Below, piece after piece: positions 44,568 through 53,101 of a DNA stretch of 64,000 nucleotides (position 1 is the stretch's first letter; every line of letters begins with the position of its first letter). The translations under genes were made by a program, and so were the position numbers. Below the pieces are notes generated by a model, which saw nothing but the letters and a program-made list of their open reading frames with translations, searched no databases and was not told where the DNA came from. The DNA comes from Eutreptiella sp. 'Long Island Sound 2002'. Taxonomy: Eukaryota > Euglenozoa > Euglenophyceae > Eutreptiales > Eutreptiaceae. The stretch covers positions 131,447,708-131,511,707 of the forward strand of contig OZ038381.1 of NCBI GenBank assembly GCA_964036045.1. The letters run 5' to 3'.

Positions 44568-47500
44568 ATGCAATCGTTGATCCGGAGCAAGTCAGCAGGG
44601 GTGACAGGCGGAAGGGGCACAGCGGGGGCCGGTCCTGGTAGGGACCTTCTTTATGGTAGCAGAGGCTTACCTGCTGCCCCTACCAACCGCCGACCCGGGA
44701 ACTTGGGCCCTTATGAGCCCTGCCCAAGTACGCCCCGGGTGCGTATTGTGGACTCGGTGGAGACCACGCCGGACATTGGAGCCATAGAAGGACCGAGACG
44801 TTCAAGAGCATGGCGAACTCCGGAAGTTGAAGCCCGAAGAGAAGAACGACATTCGGGAAGAGGAGGACGTGACATGGAGGACCTGGTCTCCATGTGCGAG
44901 CGTCGCTGCCGAAAGGCATGCAACCTCCGTTCCGCCGCGGAGGACTCTGATGAGGCCTGCCATTCAGGCAGCAGTGGAGGACGGGCCCGGCGCTACCGGA
45001 AGCGCGGGGCACCCAAGTCCGCGGCAAGGGACGCCGGGGCTATGGACACGGACCCCAGCCCGGTCAGGCTGTGGGAATCCGAGGGGCACTTCGAGGGCTA
45101 TCGGACAGCCTACGAGCCACCTTCGGAGTCGGAGACGCCCGCGCCGATCGCCAGGGCGCATACGGCCCCCGGGCCCGCCCTGCAGCACGACGCCGAGGGC
45201 TTGGAGAGGCCAGCCAGGGCCCGGACGGCACCTGTGCCCCGGCACACGGGACCAGAGACGGACGCCATAGGCGATACGCCCATGGGCGATGAGTCTGAGG
45301 TGCCGGGAACCGCGGGTTGCGCTGAATCCGGCGGAAAGCACGCTGCGTGCCACTGCGAGCACGTGTCCTTCCTCATGGGCAAGTACCCGAAGATGGGGAT
45401 GGACGCCATCGTGCATCACCTTGACCGCCTGGACAACGCCAAGGACGCCCTGAAGGAGGACGTCGTGGGGATCCTGGACGACCAGTCGGCCCCGGAGAAC
45501 CACATGGAGGAGCTGCGAGCGGATCAGGCCCGGTACCGGGAGAATCTGGAGCTGGCCCTGCAGAAGCAGCAGCAAGTGGTGGACAGCCTCCTCCACTTAG
45601 TGGAGGACATGTCGGGACGCCTGAGAAGGCTAGAGGAGCGACAGCCCCTCGCCTCGGGTCCGGAGCTCCCGGCAAAGCCGGCCGCTGTAGAGCTGGTGGA
45701 GCAGGTTAAGACCCTCAGGAGCGCCATGGAGAAACCCATGGGCGGCCCTGCAGAGGCACCCTACGCGCCTCCGCGTGTTGACCCGGGTGCGCTGCCGTTT
45801 GTTCCCATGTTCAGCGAATCCACAATGCTCGGGGAACACACGGCACCGGCTGGGTCCATGCGGGAAGGGCACGTACCCACGGACCCGAGGAGCCTGACGG
45901 TACAGATGTCCCATGCCGCCCAGGATGTACCGATCACGACGAATATGGTCGTCTATGCGGAAGAGAAGATCGAGATCCAGAACCAGACCATGCAGGGGCG
46001 AACCATGGGAAGCGCCGACGGACATGGTCGAGGCCATCCAAGCGGAAACCTGTGGGCGAAGGACCCCAATACGGGGATATGGACGGCCGATGGAGCAAGT
46101 CCTTCCCGCATTCCAAACCCGATGGGTTCAGGCCCAGCTGGACCACACTCCATGGAGGGGAGGGACGTACGGGGAGTGTACTCACATCCCCCAGCCACAG
46201 GTGGTATCCGTCTCGGTGGAGTGGTGGCTGGGGACGTCGGAGACGCCATCAGGATTGACGACCTCAGGGGAATCAAAATCCCCTATTACGATGGCAATCC
46301 CTTCAACTTGGATGACTTCATCCTGGACTGGGAGGACTACGCCGAGGAGGTCGTCGGCGAGATGCGGGGAGCGCCGCGGGACAAGTGGGTATGCCGGACA
46401 TTCCCACACTGGCTGGCGCAGGACCTGAAGGAGGAGCTGCGGGATCAGATCCGGGAAGGATTGATCCGTACGGAGCAGGCCTGCCTCCAGTGGTTGGAGG
46501 ACGAGGAGCGGGTGGACGCTCCGAACCAGAAGCTGGAGGACCTGTGGTCCATTCCACTGCCGCTGGACCGCGGTGAGTTGCGGGTCCGGGAGTGGAACCG
46601 GTATCTGCGGAAGTACCGCAGATGCCTCAAGTTGGTGGAAGACTGGAAAGAGGCCAGTGAGATTCGCCACTTGCTGAAGGACGTCCTCCCCGGCAACTGG
46701 AAGAGGAGAGTGGAGGACGAGGAGAAGAAGAGGGCGAAGAAGCGCGTGGCGGTGAGGATAATGGCGGCGGAAGATACCCATGCGGGTATCATGGAGTTCT
46801 TCAGGAGGAACCTGGGCGAACCCAACCGGATGTTGGGCCTGAAGAACGCCGTGTACGTGGAGGTATTCGGGGACTCCATGGGGCAAAGGTTGCTGCGCCT
46901 CAACAACGTGGAGTGGAGGCGCGGGGAGCCGCTGAGGATGCAAGTCATCTTCGCCCGCATGAGCCTTGACGAGATCGTGAAGTACATCACGGTGGAGTTG
47001 AAGCTCAATGCGAAGAACGAGGCCCACGTGCAGGATCAACATGGTCATGGACAACGAGGCCTCCGAGAAGACCGCCATCATCGGGAGATCCAGGAGGACA
47101 CGGCCAACTCCGCGGAGGATGGTAGTGGAAGTGGCCAAGACCACTGGTCCCGGGAGGATCACGAGGAGGCCCATTTCTTCGCGTTTGTGGCGCACAACGT
47201 GAAGAACAATGGGCAGGATCGATCTAGATGGAGCCGAGCGGGACCAAGGGGCAAAGAGCCAAGGAGGATCGGGAACCCACCGCTCTCATTCCGGGAATAC
47301 AGGTCGCAGCATGACGGGTGCTGGGTCTGTTATGGCAAGGGAAACAACCATGCACACGACCACCGTCAGTGCAAGGTGTATGAGGCGGACAAGAAGGCCT
47401 ACTTCGCCACCCACCCCGAGAGGAAGCCCAAGGAGCAGCGGATTTCCGATTGGAAGGCTAAGGGCGGAGACGGGGGAAAAGGCCAAGGCAAAGGCCAAGG

Positions 47501-47675
47501 AAAAGGCGGAGGAAGAGGCTATGGTGGTGGACCTGGCCAAGACCGACGAGTGAGGTCGATCGAGGAGGTTGCTGAGGACATGTTGAGGACGTTGGGAGAA
47601 CTCAAAGCCCAGCAACGTGGTGGACAAAGTCCTGGCGGATCGCAGCTGGAAGGGGCTGCGGGAAGGCAAGTCTAG
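44568..47675 (+). CDS. gag: Gag polyprotein, 1,035 aa
   Basis: Uninterrupted frame beginning in U5 (ATG 44,568) and crossing the primer site; an alternative start is the ATG at 44,873 (MEDLVSMCERR). The crossing segment is conserved in element 3, which favours the upstream start. Order: Arg/Ser-rich N-terminus, acidic and Pro-rich region, coiled coil (about residues 286-360), a variable linker, a helical core from about 560 (IPYYDGNPFNLDDF) to 770, a zinc knuckle near 918 (CX2CX8HX4C, longer than the usual CX2CX4HX4C), and a Gly/Lys-rich tail with a final helix. Much longer than typical gypsy Gag. Ends at UAG, in frame with Pol. Confidence 0.9.
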   Translation: MQSLIRSKSAGVTGGRGTAGAGPGRDLLYGSRGLPAAPTNRRPGNLGPYEPCPSTPRVRIVDSVETTPDIGAIEGPRRSRAWRTPEVEARREERHSGRGGRDMEDLVSMCERRCRKACNLRSAAEDSDEACHSGSSGGRARRYRKRGAPKSAARDAGAMDTDPSPVRLWESEGHFEGYRTAYEPPSESETPAPIARAHTAPGPALQHDAEGLERPARARTAPVPRHTGPETDAIGDTPMGDESEVPGTAGCAESGGKHAACHCEHVSFLMGKYPKMGMDAIVHHLDRLDNAKDALKEDVVGILDDQSAPENHMEELRADQARYRENLELALQKQQQVVDSLLHLVEDMSGRLRRLEERQPLASGPELPAKPAAVELVEQVKTLRSAMEKPMGGPAEAPYAPPRVDPGALPFVPMFSESTMLGEHTAPAGSMREGHVPTDPRSLTVQMSHAAQDVPITTNMVVYAEEKIEIQNQTMQGRTMGSADGHGRGHPSGNLWAKDPNTGIWTADGASPSRIPNPMGSGPAGPHSMEGRDVRGVYSHPPATGGIRLGGVVAGDVGDAIRIDDLRGIKIPYYDGNPFNLDDFILDWEDYAEEVVGEMRGAPRDKWVCRTFPHWLAQDLKEELRDQIREGLIRTEQACLQWLEDEERVDAPNQKLEDLWSIPLPLDRGELRVREWNRYLRKYRRCLKLVEDWKEASEIRHLLKDVLPGNWKRRVEDEEKKRAKKRVAVRIMAAEDTHAGIMEFFRRNLGEPNRMLGLKNAVYVEVFGDSMGQRLLRLNNVEWRRGEPLRMQVIFARMSLDEIVKYITVELKLNAKNEAHVQDQHGHGQRGLREDRHHREIQEDTANSAEDGSGSGQDHWSREDHEEAHFFAFVAHNVKNNGQDRSRWSRAGPRGKEPRRIGNPPLSFREYRSQHDGCWVCYGKGNNHAHDHRQCKVYEADKKAYFATHPERKPKEQRISDWKAKGGDGGKGQGKGQGKGGGRGYGGGPGQDRRVRSIEEVAEDMLRTLGELKAQQRGGQSPGGSQLEGAAGRQV
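44654..44671 (+). promoter_or_regulatory. Primer binding site of element 2
   Basis: TGGTAGCAGAGGCTTACC directly after the LTR. The first 12 bases are complementary to the 3' end of initiator Met tRNA (CCTCTGCTACCA). It is translated inside the Gag frame as part of YGSRGLP. Confidence 0.85.
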
Positions 47676-47696
47676 AGGAGCCCCCACGGGAGTGGG
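47673..47696 (+). promoter_or_regulatory. Gag-pol UAG with readthrough-type hairpin
   Basis: TAG 47,673-47,675; the frame is then open into protease (AGG AGC CCC CAC). CCCAC (47,683-47,687) pairs with GTGGG (47,692-47,696) across GGGA. Position and pairing are shared with elements 1 and 3. Known parallel: UAG readthrough in gammaretroviruses. Confidence 0.6.
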
Positions 47697-49190
47697 ACCT
47701 CGGAGGTCTCTCCTCCGAAAATCAGTGGAATCACAGAGAAAGCGAAGGCACATCGGGTGCCGAAGAAGGCTCCGGAAGAGCCAAAACCACTGAGTTTCGC
47801 CACTCCCAACCCCTGGAGCGCCCTGCCAAGGGAAGTACATGTGGGTACGGGACATGGCAAGAAGGAAGGAGCGACCACAGAGAGCCCCGTGGACGGGCAG
47901 GACCAACCCAGGATCTACACCATCCGTGACCATATCCTTGAAGTCCTGATGCACCCGGACGTGCTAGAGTTGCATGCCGTGAGAGTCGTCCATACACCTC
48001 ATGGCGACGAGCGGCAGTTGCACTTGAAAGTGCGAGTACGGTGCGGACGAGAGGAGAAGGTTGTGGATGTGTTGGTGGATACGGGTGCCCAGGTGAGCCT
48101 GGTCCGGAGAGGGTTGTTCAAGGAGGAATTCCTGCAGCCCAGCCGGAGACCGGTCCGCCTGAAGGTCGCCAATGGAGAGATCATGGGTGGTGGCACCCAT
48201 GAGGCCACCATCAGTATGGAATTCTGGGAGCATGAGCGCTTGAACCGCCCTGATCAGGCGAAGAGAAGCACTCTATCCGGGAACTTCTATGTGGCCGACA
48301 TTACCGATTGGGATATGATCATGGGGTATGACTTCATGGTGGCAAATGCCATTGGAGCCCTTCCCCATCGTGCAACGCTGGTCCGGGAGGATGATGAATG
48401 CCTAACATGGCTGTCTACGGACTATGAATGCGGATCATCCCAATGGAATGCTGAAGAAGAGGATCGGATCGTCCGAGCAGTGCAAGCTGTGGGTGCCAAG
48501 TCCAGAGGAGACCGTGCAGTTCAGCTCACGGAGTATGGAATGGCGCCGCAAGTGTACCGCAAGATGATTCAGACGCTGGGAGCTGAAGTGCCCGAGACGG
48601 ACGTCTTCGCTTCCCGGGATGCCCCACCTCTGCGGAAGTGTAGGAGGCATTGGCATCGAGGAGACTCAGCCTGGCACAGGCATTGGGGTTTGAAGGAGTG
48701 GGGACCCATGTATTGGCATGGCTCCCTGGACAATACCAGACGTACGGTGGAGAAGATCATCGCGGATAGGGCGAAGCGGATCCTGGTCAGAAATGGCATA
48801 GGATCCATCCCATGTCCGCTGGAGGGTCTCAAGTCGACGCTGGACTCCATCACCCTGAACGAGATGTCATTCGGGCCAGAGGAGGAGTTGTTCATCGACG
48901 CCAAGGGTGTATCAATGCCCTCCCCGGGTCAAGCGTGGGGTACCAAGGCTTTCCTGGTGGATGGGGCGCAAGCCCAGCCCATGGATGATGAAGCATTCAT
49001 CCGTAGGGTTGAGGCGGTGCCCATGAAGGTCATGTTTGAGCCCAAGGAGGGGACGGATCAGCCAATTGATGGCATTGACGTCCTGTCCCACGCCGAGATC
49101 GACGACGTCGTCAACTACATGCGGATGGGGATGCACGACCGTTTGGCAGCCAAGAAGAGGCGGGCCATGGTCACATCTCCGCATTGGTAG
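47676..49190 (+). CDS. pol: Pol: aspartic protease and DVFAS domain
   Basis: Continues the Gag frame after UAG. From the first internal ATG (47,757) the active-site motif VDTGAQVSLV has its Asp near residue 108. A linker with MIMGYDFMVANAIG follows, then the extra domain from about residue 279 (TDVFASRDAP, HWHRGDSAWHRHWG, MYWHGSLDNT, IIADRAKRILV). The piece ends at a TAG (49,188-49,190) that replaces a Trp codon present in element 1, so it is a damaged part of one Pol frame, not a natural end. The protease would cut Gag-Pol. Confidence 0.85.
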   Translation, partial: RSPHGSGTSEVSPPKISGITEKAKAHRVPKKAPEEPKPLSFATPNPWSALPREVHVGTGHGKKEGATTESPVDGQDQPRIYTIRDHILEVLMHPDVLELHAVRVVHTPHGDERQLHLKVRVRCGREEKVVDVLVDTGAQVSLVRRGLFKEEFLQPSRRPVRLKVANGEIMGGGTHEATISMEFWEHERLNRPDQAKRSTLSGNFYVADITDWDMIMGYDFMVANAIGALPHRATLVREDDECLTWLSTDYECGSSQWNAEEEDRIVRAVQAVGAKSRGDRAVQLTEYGMAPQVYRKMIQTLGAEVPETDVFASRDAPPLRKCRRHWHRGDSAWHRHWGLKEWGPMYWHGSLDNTRRTVEKIIADRAKRILVRNGIGSIPCPLEGLKSTLDSITLNEMSFGPEEELFIDAKGVSMPSPGQAWGTKAFLVDGAQAQPMDDEAFIRRVEAVPMKVMFEPKEGTDQPIDGIDVLSHAEIDDVVNYMRMGMHDRLAAKKRRAMVTSPHW

Positions 49191-50249
49191 GATGACAAGA
49201 TGTTGGTCACCGGCAAGTACGAGAAGGATGAGTTCGTGGCGAGGGTCATGGATCACATCGCGGACCAATACGATGGTCCGGTTGGGTCGGACCCACCAAC
49301 GTGGGGTTTTCCAAGAGTGGGAACCGGTAGCGACGAGCGCCAGCCCGAGGCGGCAAATTTTCGAAGATTATCGGTGGGAAGCGCGCCCCACGACGATGAA
49401 GACGGCATATCGGACGAGGAGAAGTCGGACTCGGACCCAGAAGAGGCCTATACCGCAGTGCGGTCGGTTGCATCGATACCGAAGCAAGCGGCTGAAGAGG
49501 CCCAGGAGAACCCGAAGGTCGCCGAGCTGAAGGAGAGGCTGATCAAGGCCTATCCGCGGCTATTCAGTGGCGTCGCCAACAAGAACCCTCCGGATCGTGG
49601 AAGGTTTGGTACGGCTAGGATCAAGCTGAAGCCGAACCCAAAGATCTATCGTCACCGGGAGTACCAACTTCAGGGCGATCGGGCAGAGGCCATGAAGAAG
49701 CTATTGGCCGAGTTCATTGAGCGAGGATGGATCGAACCCTCCGACAGTGAGTGGGCCAGCCCAGCCTTCATCGTGCCGTAGAAGGAGAAGGGCGAGTGGA
49801 GGTTGGTGGTTGATTACAGAGGTTTGAACGAGCAGACCGAGCACGACTCGTACTCGCTTCCGCTGATCGACTCCATCCTCCAAAAGCAACAGAAAAAGCG
49901 GATTTTCACGGTGTTGGACCTGAAACACGGTTACCACCAGATGCCGCTACACCCGGACTCCAGGCCCTGCACAGCGATGTCGACGCCGCTGGGGCCCATG
50001 CAGTGGAAAGTGGTGCCTATGGGCACCAAGAATGGCAATGCCGCCTTCCAGCGCATGATGGAGGACCTACTCGGTCCTGTCCGGGACTGTGCCGATCCCT
50101 TCGTGGATGACATCATCATCGGGTCCGGCACGGAGAACATGACTGAGGACGAGCTCATTGACGCGCATGAGAAGGATCTGCGCCGAGTGCTCAGCGAATT
50201 GGACAGCACAACATGGTGTGTAAGCCCACCAAAGCCTCACTCTTCGTGA
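49191..50249 (+). pseudogene. pol: Pol: reverse transcriptase, nonsense-mutated
   Basis: Same frame as the protease. Contains KPNPKIYRHREYQL, ERGWIEPSDSEWASP, a TAG at 49,779-49,781 where element 1 has Lys, then RLVVDYRGLNEQT, LDLKHGYHQMPLH, GPMQWKVVPMG and FVDDIIIGSG with the catalytic aspartates. A one-base deletion near 50,202 moves the rest of Pol into another frame; the last ten residues of this piece are therefore out of frame. Confidence 0.9.
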
Positions 50250-52714
50250 AGGAAGTGGAGTTCGCGGGTCACGTGGTTGGTCATGGGCAACGCCGTCCCA
50301 TGCCTGGGAAGCTGGCGTCCCTGCACCACTGGGAGAAGCCCCAGACCATTAGCGAACTCCGGTCCTTCATGGGGTTCTGCAACTACTATTCGGGCTATGC
50401 CCGGATGTATGCAGAACTGTCGGGGCCGCTGCACAAGATGCTGCAAGTGGGCAAGTTCGATGGCCGGAAGGGGAGCAAGAAGAAGCTTGCCTGGACCCCT
50501 GAGGCTGAGGATGCGTTCAACCGCCTGAAAGAGCGACTCCTGGGGCAGTTGGGGCTATTCCTGGTGGACCCGGACAAGGGATTCGTGCTACGGACAGACG
50601 CCTCGGACTATGCTGTGGAAGCAGTCCTCGAGCAAGTCCGGGACGACGGGACTCATGTTCCCGTGGCGTTTTGGAGCAGGATCCTGGCCGAGGGCCAACG
50701 CCGAACATGGACCGCGAGGGAGAAAGAGACATACGCCATTGTATGTGCGCTCAGGAAGTGGTCTGGCCACATCGGACTGCAGCCGGTGGTGGTTTGCACG
50801 GACCACCAGTCCCTACAGAGCTGGCACAAGGAGCATGTCGACACCCCCTCGGGACCGGCGGCACGGAGGGCCCGATGGCACGAGACGTTCGCCAAGTTCG
50901 ACCTCAGCGTCGTTTACGTCCCGGGGAAGGACAACACTGTGGCGGATTGCCTCAGTCGCTGGGCCTACCCCGCGGGCAAGGCGTGGATGGACATATCCAG
51001 CCATGGCGACGCCGAGGAGAGCGAGGAGGCCAAGCGCATCATCGAGATGGAGAAGGTCATGGAGCAAGAGGGGGTCAAGTGCTTTGTGGTGATGGCAAAC
51101 CGTACGGACCTGGCCAAGTTCCGGGGTGCCCGCGTCCAAGCTATTCGAGAAGAAACCCTCGAGCAATGGATGGTGGCCCCTGTAGAGCTGGTCAGGTCGG
51201 TGCTCACAGAGGACTGGTCGGATGACTACGCGGCATCCGAGCACTGGAGCAAGTATTGGAATGCCGTGAGCGCCCCGTCGGACGACGAGTGGCCCGAGGG
51301 CTTGACCGAAGATGGCGACAAGTTGTTCCTCAAGGACAAGCTGCTGGTGCCCGAGAACCGAGTGGAGGAGCTCATTGACCATTGGCACAACGCCCAGCTC
51401 ATGCACCCTGGCCGAGACAAGATGCAGCAGGACCTGGACTGGCGTTTCAAGTTCCCTCCGGGGTACTACGCCATCCTCGATGGGTACTGCAGCGACTGTG
51501 CCGTGTGTCGGGCCACGAAGAGCCCCAACCACTCCACAGCGGGCAACCCGGTATATACGGCTATACCGGAGGCCCCTATGCGGTCCGTGGCCATGGATGT
51601 GTTCGCCATGCCTGAGGTCACCGTGGACGGAGAGACCTACGACTGTGTCATCCTGGCGGTGGACAGGCAGAGCGGGTATGTCGTGGCAGTCCCGGGCAAG
51701 AAGTCCAAGAAGAAGGACAAGAAGGACAAGCATGGAGTGGGGCTGCAGGCCAAGACCGTCGCTAATGCCATGATCAGGCATTGGCTGAGGATTTTCGATG
51801 TCCCAGCTGTCATCTGCAGCGATCGGGGCAGTCAATTTGTGGGGACGTGGTTCGAGACGATGTGCAAGCACATGGGCATTCGACATGCCAAGACCGTGGC
51901 GTACCACAGCCGGTCAAATGGCAGGGCTGAGGTTGCCGGGCGGCAGATGTTCGAGAAGTTCCGCCAGCTGCACATCGACGAACCGGGCCGGAACTGGTAC
52001 AATTCGCTGTGGAGAGTGCTCCAAGCGTACCATGATCTTCCGGGACCCACTGGACTCTCGCCCCATCGCATCCTGTTCCTACGGGATCGAGTGTCACGCA
52101 CTCTCCCGTGGATGAACCATGGCAAAGTGGCCCGGGATGCGAACGCTATGATGGCTGAGGCGGACGACACGGCGGCCAAGGTGTGCAAGGCACTTAAGGA
52201 CGAGCATGACAAGAGGGCCAAGTACTTCAAGCAGGGAAAAGTCCAGAAGTATGCTCTCCAAGACACCGTGTGGGTGGAGCGGCACCACAAGGATGTCCTG
52301 TCCAGGCATCGGCAGGCATCTTGGTATGTGCCGGGGGTAATCGTGCGGAAGGTCGGGCAGGATGCGTATGTGGTTCGTGTGGGGGATAACAAGATCCTGG
52401 ACCGCGACCATACCCATCTTCGTCTCCGAGCACCAGACCCCAGCGGACGTCCCGTCACCTTCGAGTTCACGGCCGGCGATGTGGACTCGGACGACGAAGG
52501 TGAGGACGACGACTTCACTGCCGAGAGGACGCCTGGGGGGAGGCTTTATAAAGTCCGTTGGAAGGGATTCGCCGCATCCAGGGATTCGTGGGAACCTCCG
52601 AGCAGTTTTGTGCCGAGGTATACCACGGTCTGGATGGACTACCTAAAGAAAAAGAATATTTCTTTGGATGTCAAGGACGTGTTGGTCCATTTGGTTGCTG
52701 CTGTAGCACCGTAA
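50213..52714 (+). CDS. pol: Pol: RNase H, integrase, chromodomain
   Basis: 833 open codons. RT thumb first, then RNase H (RTDASDYA at residues 127-134, CTDHQSLQSWH), a linker, and integrase: His/Cys zinc region with CSDCAVC, core with MDVFAMP, CSDRGSQF and NGRAEVAG (35 residues between the last two acidic residues). A Lys-rich insert GKKSKKKDKKDKHG sits between the first and second catalytic acids. An acidic linker leads to a chromodomain (about residues 770-815, LYKVRWKGFAASRDSWEP). The apparent start Met is not a real start; this is the 3' part of Pol after the frameshift. Integrase joins the DNA copy to the host chromosome. Confidence 0.92.
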   Translation: MVCKPTKASLFVKEVEFAGHVVGHGQRRPMPGKLASLHHWEKPQTISELRSFMGFCNYYSGYARMYAELSGPLHKMLQVGKFDGRKGSKKKLAWTPEAEDAFNRLKERLLGQLGLFLVDPDKGFVLRTDASDYAVEAVLEQVRDDGTHVPVAFWSRILAEGQRRTWTAREKETYAIVCALRKWSGHIGLQPVVVCTDHQSLQSWHKEHVDTPSGPAARRARWHETFAKFDLSVVYVPGKDNTVADCLSRWAYPAGKAWMDISSHGDAEESEEAKRIIEMEKVMEQEGVKCFVVMANRTDLAKFRGARVQAIREETLEQWMVAPVELVRSVLTEDWSDDYAASEHWSKYWNAVSAPSDDEWPEGLTEDGDKLFLKDKLLVPENRVEELIDHWHNAQLMHPGRDKMQQDLDWRFKFPPGYYAILDGYCSDCAVCRATKSPNHSTAGNPVYTAIPEAPMRSVAMDVFAMPEVTVDGETYDCVILAVDRQSGYVVAVPGKKSKKKDKKDKHGVGLQAKTVANAMIRHWLRIFDVPAVICSDRGSQFVGTWFETMCKHMGIRHAKTVAYHSRSNGRAEVAGRQMFEKFRQLHIDEPGRNWYNSLWRVLQAYHDLPGPTGLSPHRILFLRDRVSRTLPWMNHGKVARDANAMMAEADDTAAKVCKALKDEHDKRAKYFKQGKVQKYALQDTVWVERHHKDVLSRHRQASWYVPGVIVRKVGQDAYVVRVGDNKILDRDHTHLRLRAPDPSGRPVTFEFTAGDVDSDDEGEDDDFTAERTPGGRLYKVRWKGFAASRDSWEPPSSFVPRYTTVWMDYLKKKNISLDVKDVLVHLVAAVAP

Positions 52715-53090
52715 TGGATCCCCCCTTGGCATTTTGTTTGTTTCTGTGCTTGGGGAGACGGGTGAGGGCGTTCATCCGGGGATTTTTCCCCCTTGATTGG
52801 CCATATACCCCCTTCACTCGATCTCCACATATATATTTCATTGTGGTATACTTATTTAGGGCGACCGACGACGTTTTTCTATCTTTGATCCCCTTGGTCC
52901 ATGTTGTAGATCAAGAGGAGACCGGATATGGCGTAGGGCGCTGAGTATCAGTGTCCTCACCCCTCCCTTGGGGCATGGGGGACGCCTACGACGTGTGTGG
53001 GGCCTCCATGTGTCCTTGGAACATGGAGGGGGGGGTTGGAGCCAATTGGGGTCCTCCCGTCCAATGACTTCCGAGCGGTAACAACGCTCT
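52715..53090 (+). other. 3' untranslated region of element 2
   Basis: Between the Pol stop and the polypurine tract; aligns with 8,878-9,340 of element 1. No gene. Confidence 0.7.
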
Positions 53091-53101
53091 GAGAAGGGGG
53101 G
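53091..53101 (+). promoter_or_regulatory. Polypurine tract of element 2
   Basis: GAGAAGGGGGG, immediately before the TG of the right LTR; identical tract in element 1. Confidence 0.85.

Larger units (their letters stand above)
42413..44653 (+). mobile_element. 5' LTR of element 2
   Basis: Starts TGAAGCCGGTTC and ends CCTTCTTTA just before the primer site. 2,241 bases, very close to the right LTR except for a missing block of about 122 bases corresponding to 54,470-54,592, which is present in the right LTR and in element 1. A TATA motif lies at 42,602-42,610. The ATG of the Gag frame (44,568) lies near its 3' end. Other short frames are not credible. Confidence 0.95.

Noticed and set aside
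46182-47195. 337-codon frame antisense to gag of element 2 (and its counterpart 14,739-15,596 antisense to element 1 gag)
   Set aside because: Gag is supported by homology among three elements; the antisense frames mirror its codon bias.
50813-51907. 364-codon frame antisense to integrase, and 9,917-10,759 in element 1
   Set aside because: Shadow of the conserved integrase; no independent motif.
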